Shown: positions 20,276 to 29,505 of the stretch, piece after piece
Position numbering within the stretch: position 1 is the first letter of the stretch
How the letters are laid out: each line of letters starts with the position of its first letter
Assembly (NCBI GenBank): GCA_900074725.1
Contig: LT598458.1
Location: 1,178,001 to 1,242,000 of the forward strand
Direction: 5' to 3'
Origin: Lachancea dasiensis
Lineage: Eukaryota; Ascomycota; Saccharomycetes; Saccharomycetales; Saccharomycetaceae
DNA: 64,000 nt
Made by a program: the position numbers and the translations under genes
Notes under the pieces: generated by a model
What the model saw: the letters and a program-made list of their open reading frames with translations, nothing else
Database searches by the model: none
Told to the model about the DNA's origin: nothing

Positions 20276-23200
20276 ATGACGCTTGATATACCCTCGGATT
20301 CGGCCCCCAAACCCACACTCCCGTCCCAAAATGGCTGCGAAGAACTAAAACTACCACCTTTGGGTAAGTGGAAAGTGCAGGCCCCCAATGTTGCGGTGGA
20401 CTCTACAACTACGGCGCCAGCCACTAGCCGACCTAAAAAATTAGGTGACATGCAAGCTTCGATAAAGCGCTATACCAAACTGAAACCCGAAGTGGCCTTT
20501 GACTTAAGAAATATTCAAACGCGCCAGCTGAGGCTCGGCGAAGATATCTCACCAGCGCGAACTCTTGAAACGGAATCAGGACTGAAGTATGTGCTTCAGG
20601 AAGGCTCCATTCCAAAATTTCAAATATCGAAATCACAGCTTCCAGACCCGGTCGATTTTTACGAACAAGTCGAAAGTGTTGGGTCCCACTACGGCGCAGT
20701 TATAATAGACATTCTCGACGATCCAAACACCGTTGCTTCTGAAGCGACCGGATCTCTCGAAACAACAGCTTCAAAATACCGAAGGCCGGGCTGCATGTTT
20801 GCGCTTGAGCCCGAGAATTTTCGTTTCAGGGCAAGGAAACAATCTCTGCGACCTCATACAATTGAAAAAAGAAGGAAACTAGATTTCCACTACAAGCTCT
20901 ATCATTATCATTTAAAGCATAGGAACGGCAATATAAACACTACGCCGCTTAAACTCCCGCACATCGATAGAAGGCCTCTAGATTTGTACCGATTGCACCA
21001 GTGCGTACAATTACGCGGCGGCTTCCAGGCCGTTTGCACCAAAAAACTTTGGGATCACATTGCCAGAGAGCTGGGCTACCCAGGCACTCCGACGAACTCA
21101 GTTTTGAATTCGCTCCGCGGCGCATATACAAAAATTTTGGCAGATTTCGACAAAGAAAACCCACACAGTAGCGTTGCTGGTAATGCGCTAGAGACCGAAG
21201 TACCGGCAAAGGTGAAATATGTACTTCCGTCCTCTGAGCCAAACCCAGTTCCAGGCTGTAGGAAAAGAAACAGATCAGGCGATTCAAAAACGCACCTTAA
21301 TGACGTTAAGAGACTAAAGTCTCTCAAACCCAAAGTATATGACATATCAGGTTCTTCCGTAGAACCTAGGAGACTAAGAGACGTTTTGAGATACAAAGGT
21401 TTTTCGACAAACTTCGAGGCGTTAACAGATCATAAAAAGCATATTACAAAACCTTCAACATCCACGCTGCCCGGCTACGATTTTTCACTGTGGCAGAGTA
21501 CGTCTGAAAATTATGATAAATCAGCATATGAATCGAAAGACTCTCCTTTTTACAACTTACAGCATTACTACGAAAAAGCTCAAGCTCATGCTAAGTTTGT
21601 CCTTGATCAATGCAATCGCAGGTTACCTCATGCGGCCGATCTTTCGGAAAACATGGACATCAGCAAATTCGAAAAGATGTTTTTCCAATCGTTGTCAGAT
21701 ATTGGAATACCTTGCGATATTGATAGTGCAATTGACCTTCCATCTCGTGTACACGGTAGTGGGTTTCCAACTCTATCTAATGGCGGGGACATCCCCGAAG
21801 CGACACAACCCTGGAACCTTAACAATGTTGCACTCTCGAAGAGATCAGCGCTCTGTTACCTTGATGCAGACTATGGCGATCAAGTGAAGACCCATCTGGA
21901 TGTTGGAATGTTGTTCTCTGTCAAAGGATGGTCCACTGGAGATAACTTTTTACCTGCTTTAGATTATCACCACCTAGGATCTTCTAAGCTATGGTATATC
22001 ATACCCTCCAGTGAGTTCGAGAAATTTGAGAAGTTGAAGGCCGCAGCTAAGTCCCAAGTTTACTCACCCATACCGCACAGTCAGGACGCAACGTCAGATA
22101 GGTCGTTTATTAAATCAGAATTTTTTCAATACTTCCAAGATACAACTCCAGATCACAGTATCGCAATAGGTCCTTCGAGAATCAATACACATTCAATCTG
22201 TCAGAACAAACTTTCCGAGCAAATCACGGTTGATAGCGAGGAACCAGATTTGTTAGTTGATCCAGACTTCTTGAAAGAGCACAACATCAGATATTACAGA
22301 GTAATTCAGAACCCTAATTCATATCTCTTAAGGTTTCCTAAGACGTATTCTATGAACCTGCAATCAGGATTTAGTATTTCTGAGTGTACTTATTTTGCAC
22401 CTTCCTCCTGGTTGGATGTGGCGTTAGAGAGTGAGAGATGGCTTTCAAGGCACGGCATACTGCCCGGTATACATTGTATTCAATTGCTGCATGATATCAC
22501 TTCAAAATCCAAAGATCAGGCATTAGTTTCCAAGGCACACAGTATACTAGGTAAAAGGATCACGAAAGAATTGAAATCTCGATACAGATATCAAGAAATA
22601 ATGGGGCATAGAGCGATATTCCATATCAATACATTCGATTTTATTTCAGACCTTTCGTTAGAACCAACAGGTATTTCGAAGGTTGTATTGAGCACCGAGA
22701 ATGATTGTTTTACAATGTCTTTGACAGAGTTTATCTCGAACGTCTCTTGGAAAGATCAGAGATTGCACGTTCTTGGTTATGACATCCAGAGTCATAAGGT
22801 TAATGTGGCCCTACACCTGTTTTACTCAAATGAATTTTTAGAGTCTTTGGTTCAGGACGATCGTTCTCTGTCGATAGCCTGTTCTACTGATGCCAAAGTC
22901 AATGGCATGGATAGTTTTGTAGATTCTGATTCGTTCGACACACTGATCAAGGGCCACAAGGGTCAACGGGTGTCCCTCGACAAGCTGGGGTTATTCACCC
23001 GGGTTACAATGCCATTATCAGAGGAAGTACGAGAGACCGTCGTCGTAGCAAAAGAATTGAAAGTGAAATGCGTTCGAATGCTTGAAGGGGTTACTAAAGA
23101 TAAAGAAGAAGTAGAGATCCCAGACTTTACTCAAGAGTTTGTTGGCCACGAACTACCAGCCCATTGTTTTCAATTTACAACAAACAACCTCTTCTATTTA

Positions 23201-24736
23201 CAGAAGGAACTCTGTCATTTGCCGGTCGAATTTCCAGAAATGCAGCGGATCTCTGAGCTCAGCCAAGCTGCGCGCAAATTCCAGGTTAGTGCACGAAAAG
23301 CTTTAGAAAAGAATGAGCTTCAACTGCTTCAAGAGACCTATATTAAGGGCCTGGAGTTAGGACTATATTCCAAGTACTTGGCGTCAATAGCAAGGGAAAT
23401 TTGTGAAAAATTGTGGCTATCAGCATATGAATATGCTTTCGCCGGTGTTCATGAAAAAGCTTACTCTATACCCGATTTAACTCTTTTTCTAAGATTTGGG
23501 CTTAGACATGTACGAGGAGAAGAACACAAAACTAAGTTCGACGAAGTTCAAAGAGTGGTATTACTCTCTCAGAAGATCCTTTCGGAGCTTAAGAGTTTGG
23601 TCAAGAAAAGGAATAGTAAAATCTCGGTAACAAAGCTTGAAGAAATCGTCCAATTGGGCGACCAACATCACTCTTTGGTTGACCCACGGTTGATGAAATC
23701 GTTGAAAGCAATGCTAGAGGCCTTTGAGAAGAGCAAAGAAACTATAGCGTCTTCTCTGAGCAAGTTGCAAGTTAACGATCCTTACTTGAGATTGTTGCCC
23801 AGTCACGCCTCTGGAGAAACGCTATATGACTTGCAGCTAATAAATAAATTCGATGGTTCTGAGGGTGACCATCGGCTTACCCTTGCCGAAGTCCCTAATA
23901 AGTCAGTTTTTACCAAACATGTCAAGATTTGCAAAACCTGGCTACAGTCTCTAAACAAGCTTGTTCCTAAAAGACACCTATGGGCTCGTATTTTACCTGC
24001 TACAGAGCAATGTTTTCAAAAAGAAATCGACTCATGGCCACCTTCATCTAACACAAGTGGCGAAAACACTGCCTATTGCTTTTGTCGCCGGGTAGATCTG
24101 GGCGGCACCATGGTTGCATGCGAAATATGCGGAGAATGGTACCACATGGCATGTGTAAACAAAGGAAAGTGGACACTTGGTGGAAATGACAACAATGTAT
24201 TTGTGTGCCCAATCTGCTGTGACCACGAGCTTCCTGCAGCTATTAGTGTTGAGTATGGAGAACTCCAAAAACTAATTCTTGATTCGTGCAAGCTCAAAGT
24301 GATCCCCGATCGCCAGCTCTTCAACCAAATATTTGAGGCCTTTAAAATTGCCACAGTCTTCAAAAGATTACTGCGGCAAAAATGCTTTCTCGATGATGGA
24401 AGTTTGAGTCCGGCCGTCTCTTTGACTCAAATGAAGTTTTTCCTGCGAAAGATCATCGGTAGCGGAGTTAAGCTGGGAGAGGAACAGAAGGTCCTTCAAA
24501 ATGCATGTCGATCTTCGGACATCCGCACGCTGGAAGGATTTTCGGAACGGAAAATCAATGTTGTGACAGGCTTCGAAGAGAATGATTTGGCGCCAAATTC
24601 TAAGACTGCCAGTGCCACACCTGAGATAAAGAAAGAGGTCGAAGCAACGAGCGGAGGCACACCTATCTGCGAGGAAGAACGCACAAGTGCTCGAGAAGCT
24701 TCAGCTACCAAGCCGCTTACGCCTCTCGAACTTTAA
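20276..24736 (+). CDS. ECM5: Ecm5, JmjN-ARID-JmjC-PHD chromatin protein with degenerate JmjC
   Basis: The product has 1486 residues from the ATG at 20276 (MTLDIPSDSAP). Domain order follows the KDM5/JARID family: JmjN near 115-160 (LPDPVDFYEQVESVG), ARID near 233-293 (YRLHQCVQLRGGFQAVCTKK), JmjC near 530-590, and a PHD finger from about 1266 to 1316 (CFCRR...CEICGEWYH...CPICC). In active KDM5 enzymes the JmjC iron ligands fall in a WHIED motif. Here the same place reads WSTGD (Trp552-Asp556), so the His and Glu ligands are absent and demethylase activity is not expected. S. cerevisiae Ecm5 is likewise a non-catalytic partner of Snt2 and Rpd3 in a stress-responsive deacetylase complex. Synteny with SIP18 and MMT1 is exact. 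Confidence 0.93.
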   Translation: MTLDIPSDSAPKPTLPSQNGCEELKLPPLGKWKVQAPNVAVDSTTTAPATSRPKKLGDMQASIKRYTKLKPEVAFDLRNIQTRQLRLGEDISPARTLETESGLKYVLQEGSIPKFQISKSQLPDPVDFYEQVESVGSHYGAVIIDILDDPNTVASEATGSLETTASKYRRPGCMFALEPENFRFRARKQSLRPHTIEKRRKLDFHYKLYHYHLKHRNGNINTTPLKLPHIDRRPLDLYRLHQCVQLRGGFQAVCTKKLWDHIARELGYPGTPTNSVLNSLRGAYTKILADFDKENPHSSVAGNALETEVPAKVKYVLPSSEPNPVPGCRKRNRSGDSKTHLNDVKRLKSLKPKVYDISGSSVEPRRLRDVLRYKGFSTNFEALTDHKKHITKPSTSTLPGYDFSLWQSTSENYDKSAYESKDSPFYNLQHYYEKAQAHAKFVLDQCNRRLPHAADLSENMDISKFEKMFFQSLSDIGIPCDIDSAIDLPSRVHGSGFPTLSNGGDIPEATQPWNLNNVALSKRSALCYLDADYGDQVKTHLDVGMLFSVKGWSTGDNFLPALDYHHLGSSKLWYIIPSSEFEKFEKLKAAAKSQVYSPIPHSQDATSDRSFIKSEFFQYFQDTTPDHSIAIGPSRINTHSICQNKLSEQITVDSEEPDLLVDPDFLKEHNIRYYRVIQNPNSYLLRFPKTYSMNLQSGFSISECTYFAPSSWLDVALESERWLSRHGILPGIHCIQLLHDITSKSKDQALVSKAHSILGKRITKELKSRYRYQEIMGHRAIFHINTFDFISDLSLEPTGISKVVLSTENDCFTMSLTEFISNVSWKDQRLHVLGYDIQSHKVNVALHLFYSNEFLESLVQDDRSLSIACSTDAKVNGMDSFVDSDSFDTLIKGHKGQRVSLDKLGLFTRVTMPLSEEVRETVVVAKELKVKCVRMLEGVTKDKEEVEIPDFTQEFVGHELPAHCFQFTTNNLFYLQKELCHLPVEFPEMQRISELSQAARKFQVSARKALEKNELQLLQETYIKGLELGLYSKYLASIAREICEKLWLSAYEYAFAGVHEKAYSIPDLTLFLRFGLRHVRGEEHKTKFDEVQRVVLLSQKILSELKSLVKKRNSKISVTKLEEIVQLGDQHHSLVDPRLMKSLKAMLEAFEKSKETIASSLSKLQVNDPYLRLLPSHASGETLYDLQLINKFDGSEGDHRLTLAEVPNKSVFTKHVKICKTWLQSLNKLVPKRHLWARILPATEQCFQKEIDSWPPSSNTSGENTAYCFCRRVDLGGTMVACEICGEWYHMACVNKGKWTLGGNDNNVFVCPICCDHELPAAISVEYGELQKLILDSCKLKVIPDRQLFNQIFEAFKIATVFKRLLRQKCFLDDGSLSPAVSLTQMKFFLRKIIGSGVKLGEEQKVLQNACRSSDIRTLEGFSERKINVVTGFEENDLAPNSKTASATPEIKKEVEATSGGTPICEEERTSAREASATKPLTPLEL

Positions 24737-25030
24737 GTAGCTATTTCTTACTTGCGCTTTTTGAGAGGAAAAGAGCATATCATACATGTACATATATACA
24801 TAGAATCAGCGAACACAAAGTCGACAATGCAGCAATAAATGCTCCGAGGGTAGTAGCCATCAGAGTCCTTTCCAAACTGCCTTACGTAGCATTTAAGCCC
24901 CTATACACCAAATGAGTTACAGGTTTTAAATTCCTGGGTGCTCTTTTACAAGAGCTTTAATATAAATATTATCAGCTCAAAGGCTCAAAGGAAGTCGCTA
25001 CAGAACACACCAATATTTGCAAAAGCTAAA
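24737..25030. other. MMT1/2 promoter
   Basis: This 294-base spacer contains TATAAATA at about 24961-24968, roughly 65 bases before the ATG at 25031. The reading frame extends upstream of 25031 but has no ATG, and the TATA box lies inside that extension. This supports the start chosen. Confidence 0.6.
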
Positions 25031-26548
25031 ATGAAGCTAAGGATTGTGGTAGGGGACAAGATCCCGAGGATTCCCAATTTAGGTTTTAACTTTATTGTAG
25101 TCAAGCGAAGTTTTGCTTTTCAACGACGTTCAATACACAGGTCACAACAATTATGGCGAAATGCACAGGGTGATAGTCCATTGCGCGCCCCAGGTCAAGC
25201 TACAACATCTGAACAACGACTTGAGCGAAATCCAGAATTCCAAAAAATGTCAGAGACGTTCAAAGAACGTCACTTAAAACAGTCAGAAACTGAGGAAAAC
25301 GATTCTTACCAGTTGGGGGCCTCGCTGCATCGCAGTATAGATCAAATTCGGTCGCACACACATTCACATTCCCAATCAACGCCACTGCTTGTCTTGAACA
25401 AAAAAGAATTCCAAAAGAACCCTGGTGTCAGAATAACGTGGATAGGCCTCATGATCAACGTTGGAATGGCTGCAGGTAAATTTGTAGGTGGCATAGTCTT
25501 CCATTCCCAAGCACTGATAGCGGACGCAGTTCATGCGGTCTCAGATTTAGTCTCAGATTTTCTAACCTTGTTTGCAATAAAGTTATCTTCCAAAACCCCT
25601 ACCCAACACTATCCATTTGGATTTGGTAAAGTGCAAACACTTGGTTCGTTGGCAGTGTCAGCGATACTGGCTACTGCTGGGCTGACCATTGGATGGAGTT
25701 CCCTATGCGCGATTGTGGGGCCATGGCTCCCTCAGGCCATGATGAATATTCTGTCCCACTCCCATTCTCACTCCCATGGTGTTGCCGAGGATGTCACTGA
25801 CGTTAATGCAGCATGGATTGCCGCGGGATCGATTGTGGTGAAAGAATGGATCTTTAGGGCGACCAAAAAAGTCGCCAAGGAGACCAATTCCAATGTGCTC
25901 TTGGCCAATGCCTGGCACCATAGGGTGGACTCTCTAACCTCGCTGGTAGCCTTCATTACAATTTCTTCTGGATATTTTTTCAACATCCAATCTTTAGATG
26001 CTGTAGGTGGACTGGTCGTGTCAGGCCTTGTTGTAAAGGCAGGTGCAGATGGCTTATTCGAAGCGATGAAAGAACTGATTGATAAGGCGGTTTCGAAAGA
26101 CGACACGCGTTATATTGAGGTAGAGAGAAATTGTTTGGAAATCTTGAGCAAGATGGTATCAAACAACAATTCTGGCAGGCCTTATCATTTGAATAACTTG
26201 ATTGTAATGGCTTCGGGCCCCAATGTACATGCCAAAATGGTACTCGAAGTTCCTAGACAGAGGTGGGAGAATGTCTTGACCACCAAAGAGTTTGAAAATG
26301 TCACAGAGCATGTTCGCAGTTCCTTGAGGGCTAACATTCCCAGTCTTCTGGAAGTGGATGCCGAATATATCGAAGAACGCCCTGCCACTAGTCCGGAGCA
26401 ATCAAAAGAATTCGCATCACAAGAACAAATGGATGCCCCGCCGCTTCCAAAGACAGAAACCAGTAAAAACATGAACGCATCGGCCGGCCGACACACGCAT
26501 TCGCACTTTGGTAGCTTGCTTGATGACCATCATACCCATAAGCACTAA
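25031..26548 (+). CDS. MMT1/MMT2: Mitochondrial cation-diffusion-facilitator metal transporter
   Basis: The protein has 505 residues from Met at 25031. A basic N-terminus (MKLRIVVGDKIPRIPNLGF...RRSIHRSQQLW) looks like a mitochondrial presequence. The CDF membrane domain carries the metal site pairs DAVHAVSD in TM2 and HHRVD in TM5. A His-rich loop (HSHSHSHG) lies between TM4 and TM5, a second His cluster (HTHSHSQS) lies before TM1, and the C-terminus GRHTHSH...HHTHKH is also His-rich. A cytosol/matrix CDF C-terminal domain follows the membrane part. Mmt1 and Mmt2 in S. cerevisiae move iron across the mitochondrial membrane. This is the single pre-duplication gene, matching the 484-510 residue lengths. 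Confidence 0.93.
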   Translation: MKLRIVVGDKIPRIPNLGFNFIVVKRSFAFQRRSIHRSQQLWRNAQGDSPLRAPGQATTSEQRLERNPEFQKMSETFKERHLKQSETEENDSYQLGASLHRSIDQIRSHTHSHSQSTPLLVLNKKEFQKNPGVRITWIGLMINVGMAAGKFVGGIVFHSQALIADAVHAVSDLVSDFLTLFAIKLSSKTPTQHYPFGFGKVQTLGSLAVSAILATAGLTIGWSSLCAIVGPWLPQAMMNILSHSHSHSHGVAEDVTDVNAAWIAAGSIVVKEWIFRATKKVAKETNSNVLLANAWHHRVDSLTSLVAFITISSGYFFNIQSLDAVGGLVVSGLVVKAGADGLFEAMKELIDKAVSKDDTRYIEVERNCLEILSKMVSNNNSGRPYHLNNLIVMASGPNVHAKMVLEVPRQRWENVLTTKEFENVTEHVRSSLRANIPSLLEVDAEYIEERPATSPEQSKEFASQEQMDAPPLPKTETSKNMNASAGRHTHSHFGSLLDDHHTHKH

Positions 26549-26666
26549 TAAGAGTGAAAAGATGACAGATACAGCTTCCAATATATAGACGCATAAATAC
26601 ACTTCTTGGTGGCTTGACGAATAATATATACGCGCAATGAAACTAGTAATGATGAGAAGCAACAAT

Positions 26667-27116
26667 TCACTGGTGGCCGACAGCCCAGTCGTTTAACTTG
26701 TTTTTATTTCTAGCAATTTCAAAAGCGTAGAATTGTAATCTGACCACAAAGCAGGCAGTGAACTGGCCGTACTCGGCAGAGGCGTCTGTTCTCAGGAGGG
26801 TGCCGAAGTTGAAATCGGCAACTTTTTCTTCGAATAGCTTGATGAAATTTCTCCATCTCTCCTTAGCTTCTTTGGTTTTTAGCTCGTCCTCGGTAAACTT
26901 GCCTAGACGTTGCAGATCTTTGTATTCCGGGAAGTGTTCCTGAAATTTCTCGTAGATTTCATCGTCGTATTTGGTTAAACGTAGTTTGGAGCCCGCAACT
27001 TTTGTTATAAGGTTCCAGTAGGTTTCAGCTTGCTCCACGGCGACAACAGCGAACTGTTTCTCCATGTCCTCTAAATTTTGAGCAGTTTCTGGATTAAACG
27101 AAGAAGGAAGAGACAT
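26667..27116 (-). CDS. CHP1: PBDC1-family chaperone for eEF1A (YPL225W, Chp1)
   Basis: The protein is small, acidic and soluble, 149 residues, almost the 146 of S. cerevisiae YPL225W. Conserved blocks are AVVAVEQAETYWNLI, LTKYDDEIYEKFQEHFPEY, KERWRNFIKLFEEKVADFNFGTLLR and GQFTACFVVRLQFYAFEIARN. The family was long annotated as a polysaccharide-biosynthesis domain. Recent work in yeast reports it as a ribosome-linked chaperone for folding the GTP-binding domain of eEF1A. It is convergent with MMT1/2, as expected from the YPL224-YPL225 neighbourhood. Its start is only 42 bases from the start of a divergent short frame at 27159. Confidence 0.92.
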   Translation of the reverse strand: MSLPSSFNPETAQNLEDMEKQFAVVAVEQAETYWNLITKVAGSKLRLTKYDDEIYEKFQEHFPEYKDLQRLGKFTEDELKTKEAKERWRNFIKLFEEKVADFNFGTLLRTDASAEYGQFTACFVVRLQFYAFEIARNKNKLNDWAVGHQ

Positions 27117-27158
27117 GGTGGCGAGAGAAGGGCTATTTTCTGAACTCAGTTAATACAA

Positions 27159-27458
27159 ATGTCAAAAATCGATATGACTCCTGTGCTCTTTGAAGAACAA
27201 ATGAAAGCTTTATATGTGGAGACCTCGATAATATGGTCTAAGTTCTACTCATCGAGAACTAGTCCAGGACTCTCCAGAACTGTTCGACAATTTTCTCATA
27301 TGGTCACGTGCTACAAGATGGTCCAGCTTGGATGGGTCAAGAACACGCTTGGTCCAAGTCGTCCTTTGATTTTTCTAAAGGATTTGAATACAGCGAGAGT
27401 CCTTAGAGAAGAAGCGTTTATCTGCGAGTACGTGCTAAGATCATTTGGTCAAGTTTGA
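27159..27458 (+). CDS. Possible small hypothetical protein, 99 residues
   Basis: This ATG-started frame (MSKIDMTPVLFEEQMKALY...) has ordinary amino-acid balance and codon use. I recognise no family. Against it, the start is only 42 bases from the divergent CHP1 ATG, leaving almost no room for two promoters, and no S. cerevisiae gene lies between YPL225W and NEW1. A GTCACGTG (Cbf1-type) site at 27303-27310 lies inside the frame, about 190 bases upstream of CHP1, and might instead belong to the CHP1 promoter. It should be treated as unproven. Confidence 0.25.
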   Translation: MSKIDMTPVLFEEQMKALYVETSIIWSKFYSSRTSPGLSRTVRQFSHMVTCYKMVQLGWVKNTLGPSRPLIFLKDLNTARVLREEAFICEYVLRSFGQV

Positions 27459-28438
27459 TGGATCGGTGCCCGGCGGTATACAGCACATCCATAAAGATCA
27501 CTTTGTACTATTCTGGCACCTTTAATTCCACCCGGGCAATTTGCCATAAGTTGTGACAAATCCAGATTATCATCAGCTAGCCACTGCGCAAACTACTCTA
27601 AATCACGGCGATTATGAACTTCTAGTCCATTTTTCTGGGAGGGGGGGGGGGCGGCTATAATGAATGTTGTTCAGAACAAGCATCAGAGTTACAGCCCACT
27701 TGCCAAGCCAAAAACAGACTTGATTCATGAGACTAAGAGGGGAGGAATAATAAGGGCCTCAACACTAACAACCTTAATCCCTGGCTGTCGTATAGCACCC
27801 TCTGTCTGCTCGCTCACTTGTTTAATAATTGAATGACAGTGGCATTTGTCAATATCTCATTGTACGGATTAAGCATGCTCATCTCCATACTCAAGACCTG
27901 GCGCAGAGGTCGGGAGAGTGGTTTTCGACATTGCCGCACTGTCAGCTGAATTCCACCAATTAGAGCTATATTGCAACTTGTATCTTTGTCCTTTCTACAT
28001 ATATTGACGGAACTGTGTGCTAGTTTGCGACCAAACCAAAATACCATCTTGTTCAAAAACAACAGCTCAAGAACGCCCCCCAACGATCTAATTACTCCTG
28101 AGATAGCTCATTGGACTTTGGATCATTCGAAAAACTGTCAGCCTTTGATCATTTTTCGCTCGAGCCCAGTTCGCAAAGCTGGTAGTTTGTTCTTGATGTT
28201 TGCACGACGAACTCGAGTCGCTCGAAGCTTGGAGATACTAAGACAAACGATTTCGCCAAGATAGTACTTCGTGGGCAGGCTAAAACTGCTGGCAATACCG
28301 TAACATTTCTCACGAAATTGTGGTAGATTTCTTGATGACCTTTCAAGTTTGCTGTGTATCCGATGTATAAAAGTCAATCCATCGCAAATGTTATCTAAGT
28401 GGGGTGCTCTTATTTCAAGGGCAAGCTACAGCACCAAG
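27459..28438. other. Intergenic / YMR178W promoter
   Basis: No convincing gene lies in about 1 kb. It holds an 11-base G run (27641-27651), unusual for yeast. TATAAAAG at 28366-28373, 66 bases before the ATG at 28439, is the probable TATA box of YMR178W. Confidence 0.6.
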
Positions 28439-29263
28439 ATGCCATTAGTTAAAGCAGCTTGCTTGATCATCGGGGATGAAGTCCTCAACGGCAAGATCAC
28501 AGATACTAACTCCCGATTTTTTGCCAAGTACTGCTACGGATTAGGGATCCAACTACGTGAAATCGTTACAATAGGGGACCAAAAAGACCAGATCTGTGCG
28601 ACCATTACCAGGCTCAGTGCAGAAAATGATTTCATTGTCACCTCGGGTGGAATTGGATCCACGCACGATGATATCACTTACGAGTCGGTCGCTGCTGCAT
28701 TTGGCTTGCATTGCAGCTTGGATCTGGAATGTCAGGGTCGAATGACAAGAATATCAAAGCCAGAGCAACGCTACGACCCAGAGGCGCTCAAGGCGTTTTA
28801 CCGTATGGCAACATTACCCAAGGGCGCTGAAGTTCGAAACCACTATGTTGTGGACGAATTGTGGGTTCCCATCGTCTCCATTAGTCAAAAAGTCCACATA
28901 CTTCCTGGAATTCCACAGCTTTTCGAAAGGCTGCTGACAGCATTTGTGCCCACTCTAAAACAGGCATATCACATAACCGAGCAGGACCCGCACTTGTACG
29001 AACGGTATTTTGTCAAGACTAAAAAGTCCGAGTCTGAGATAGCCGCTTTCTTGCGACAACTTCAGGCTCGTTGCGTGGAGATTTCTTCAGAAATAAAAAT
29101 AGGGTCTTACCCACACTATGGTTTGGGATTCAATACCGTTAGTATCCTAGGTTTGAGCGAACATTCAATTTTCCTCAAAGAGCTTGTGAAGGAAACCCTC
29201 CGGGAATTGGATGGCTCCACGATTACGGCAGAAATGGAGGAGAAATATTCTGACAACAGATGA
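28439..29263 (+). CDS. MoaB/Mog1-like molybdopterin-binding-domain protein YMR178W
   Basis: The protein has 274 residues from the ATG at 28439 (MPLVKAACLIIGDEVLNGK), the same length as S. cerevisiae YMR178W and with the same start. The MoCF-biosynthesis fold is shown by IIGDEVLNGKITDTNS, the glycine loop TSGGIGSTHDDITYE and HILPGIPQLFERLL. The domain is also found in eukaryotic FAD synthases, where it acts as a pyrophosphatase. S. cerevisiae makes no molybdenum cofactor, so the yeast role is unknown. An in-frame ATG at 28388 would add MLSKWGALISRASYSTK, a mitochondrial-presequence-like segment. It lies only 15 bases after a TATAAAAG box, which favours the later start for most transcripts. Confidence 0.9.
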   Translation: MPLVKAACLIIGDEVLNGKITDTNSRFFAKYCYGLGIQLREIVTIGDQKDQICATITRLSAENDFIVTSGGIGSTHDDITYESVAAAFGLHCSLDLECQGRMTRISKPEQRYDPEALKAFYRMATLPKGAEVRNHYVVDELWVPIVSISQKVHILPGIPQLFERLLTAFVPTLKQAYHITEQDPHLYERYFVKTKKSESEIAAFLRQLQARCVEISSEIKIGSYPHYGLGFNTVSILGLSEHSIFLKELVKETLRELDGSTITAEMEEKYSDNR

Positions 29264-29505
29264 TTTCAGTCTTAGATGAAGGAGGTATAAACCACATCTT
29301 TTTCCTCTTCAGGGCGAACCGCTCACCACTCTTGTCGTTTTTGACCCAGGACAATAGCCTTAGCGACGTCTGCTGGCCTTGCACACGACCCAAAGGAAAG
29401 CTGTTCACATCGCTTTAGGGTGTTAGAACCACAGCACTGCTCAAGATATTTATAACTTTACTTTAATATACACTTTGTAAATGAGCTAGCGGCTTGCCTT
29501 GAAAA
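29264..29505. other. Convergent spacer YMR178W/NEW1
   Basis: This is a 242-base 3'-3' spacer with no visible feature besides expected terminators. Confidence 0.5.

Noticed and set aside
24938-25030. N-terminal extension of the MMT1/2 frame
   Set aside because: It opens with GTG, not ATG, and contains the likely TATAAATA box, so translation should start at 25031.
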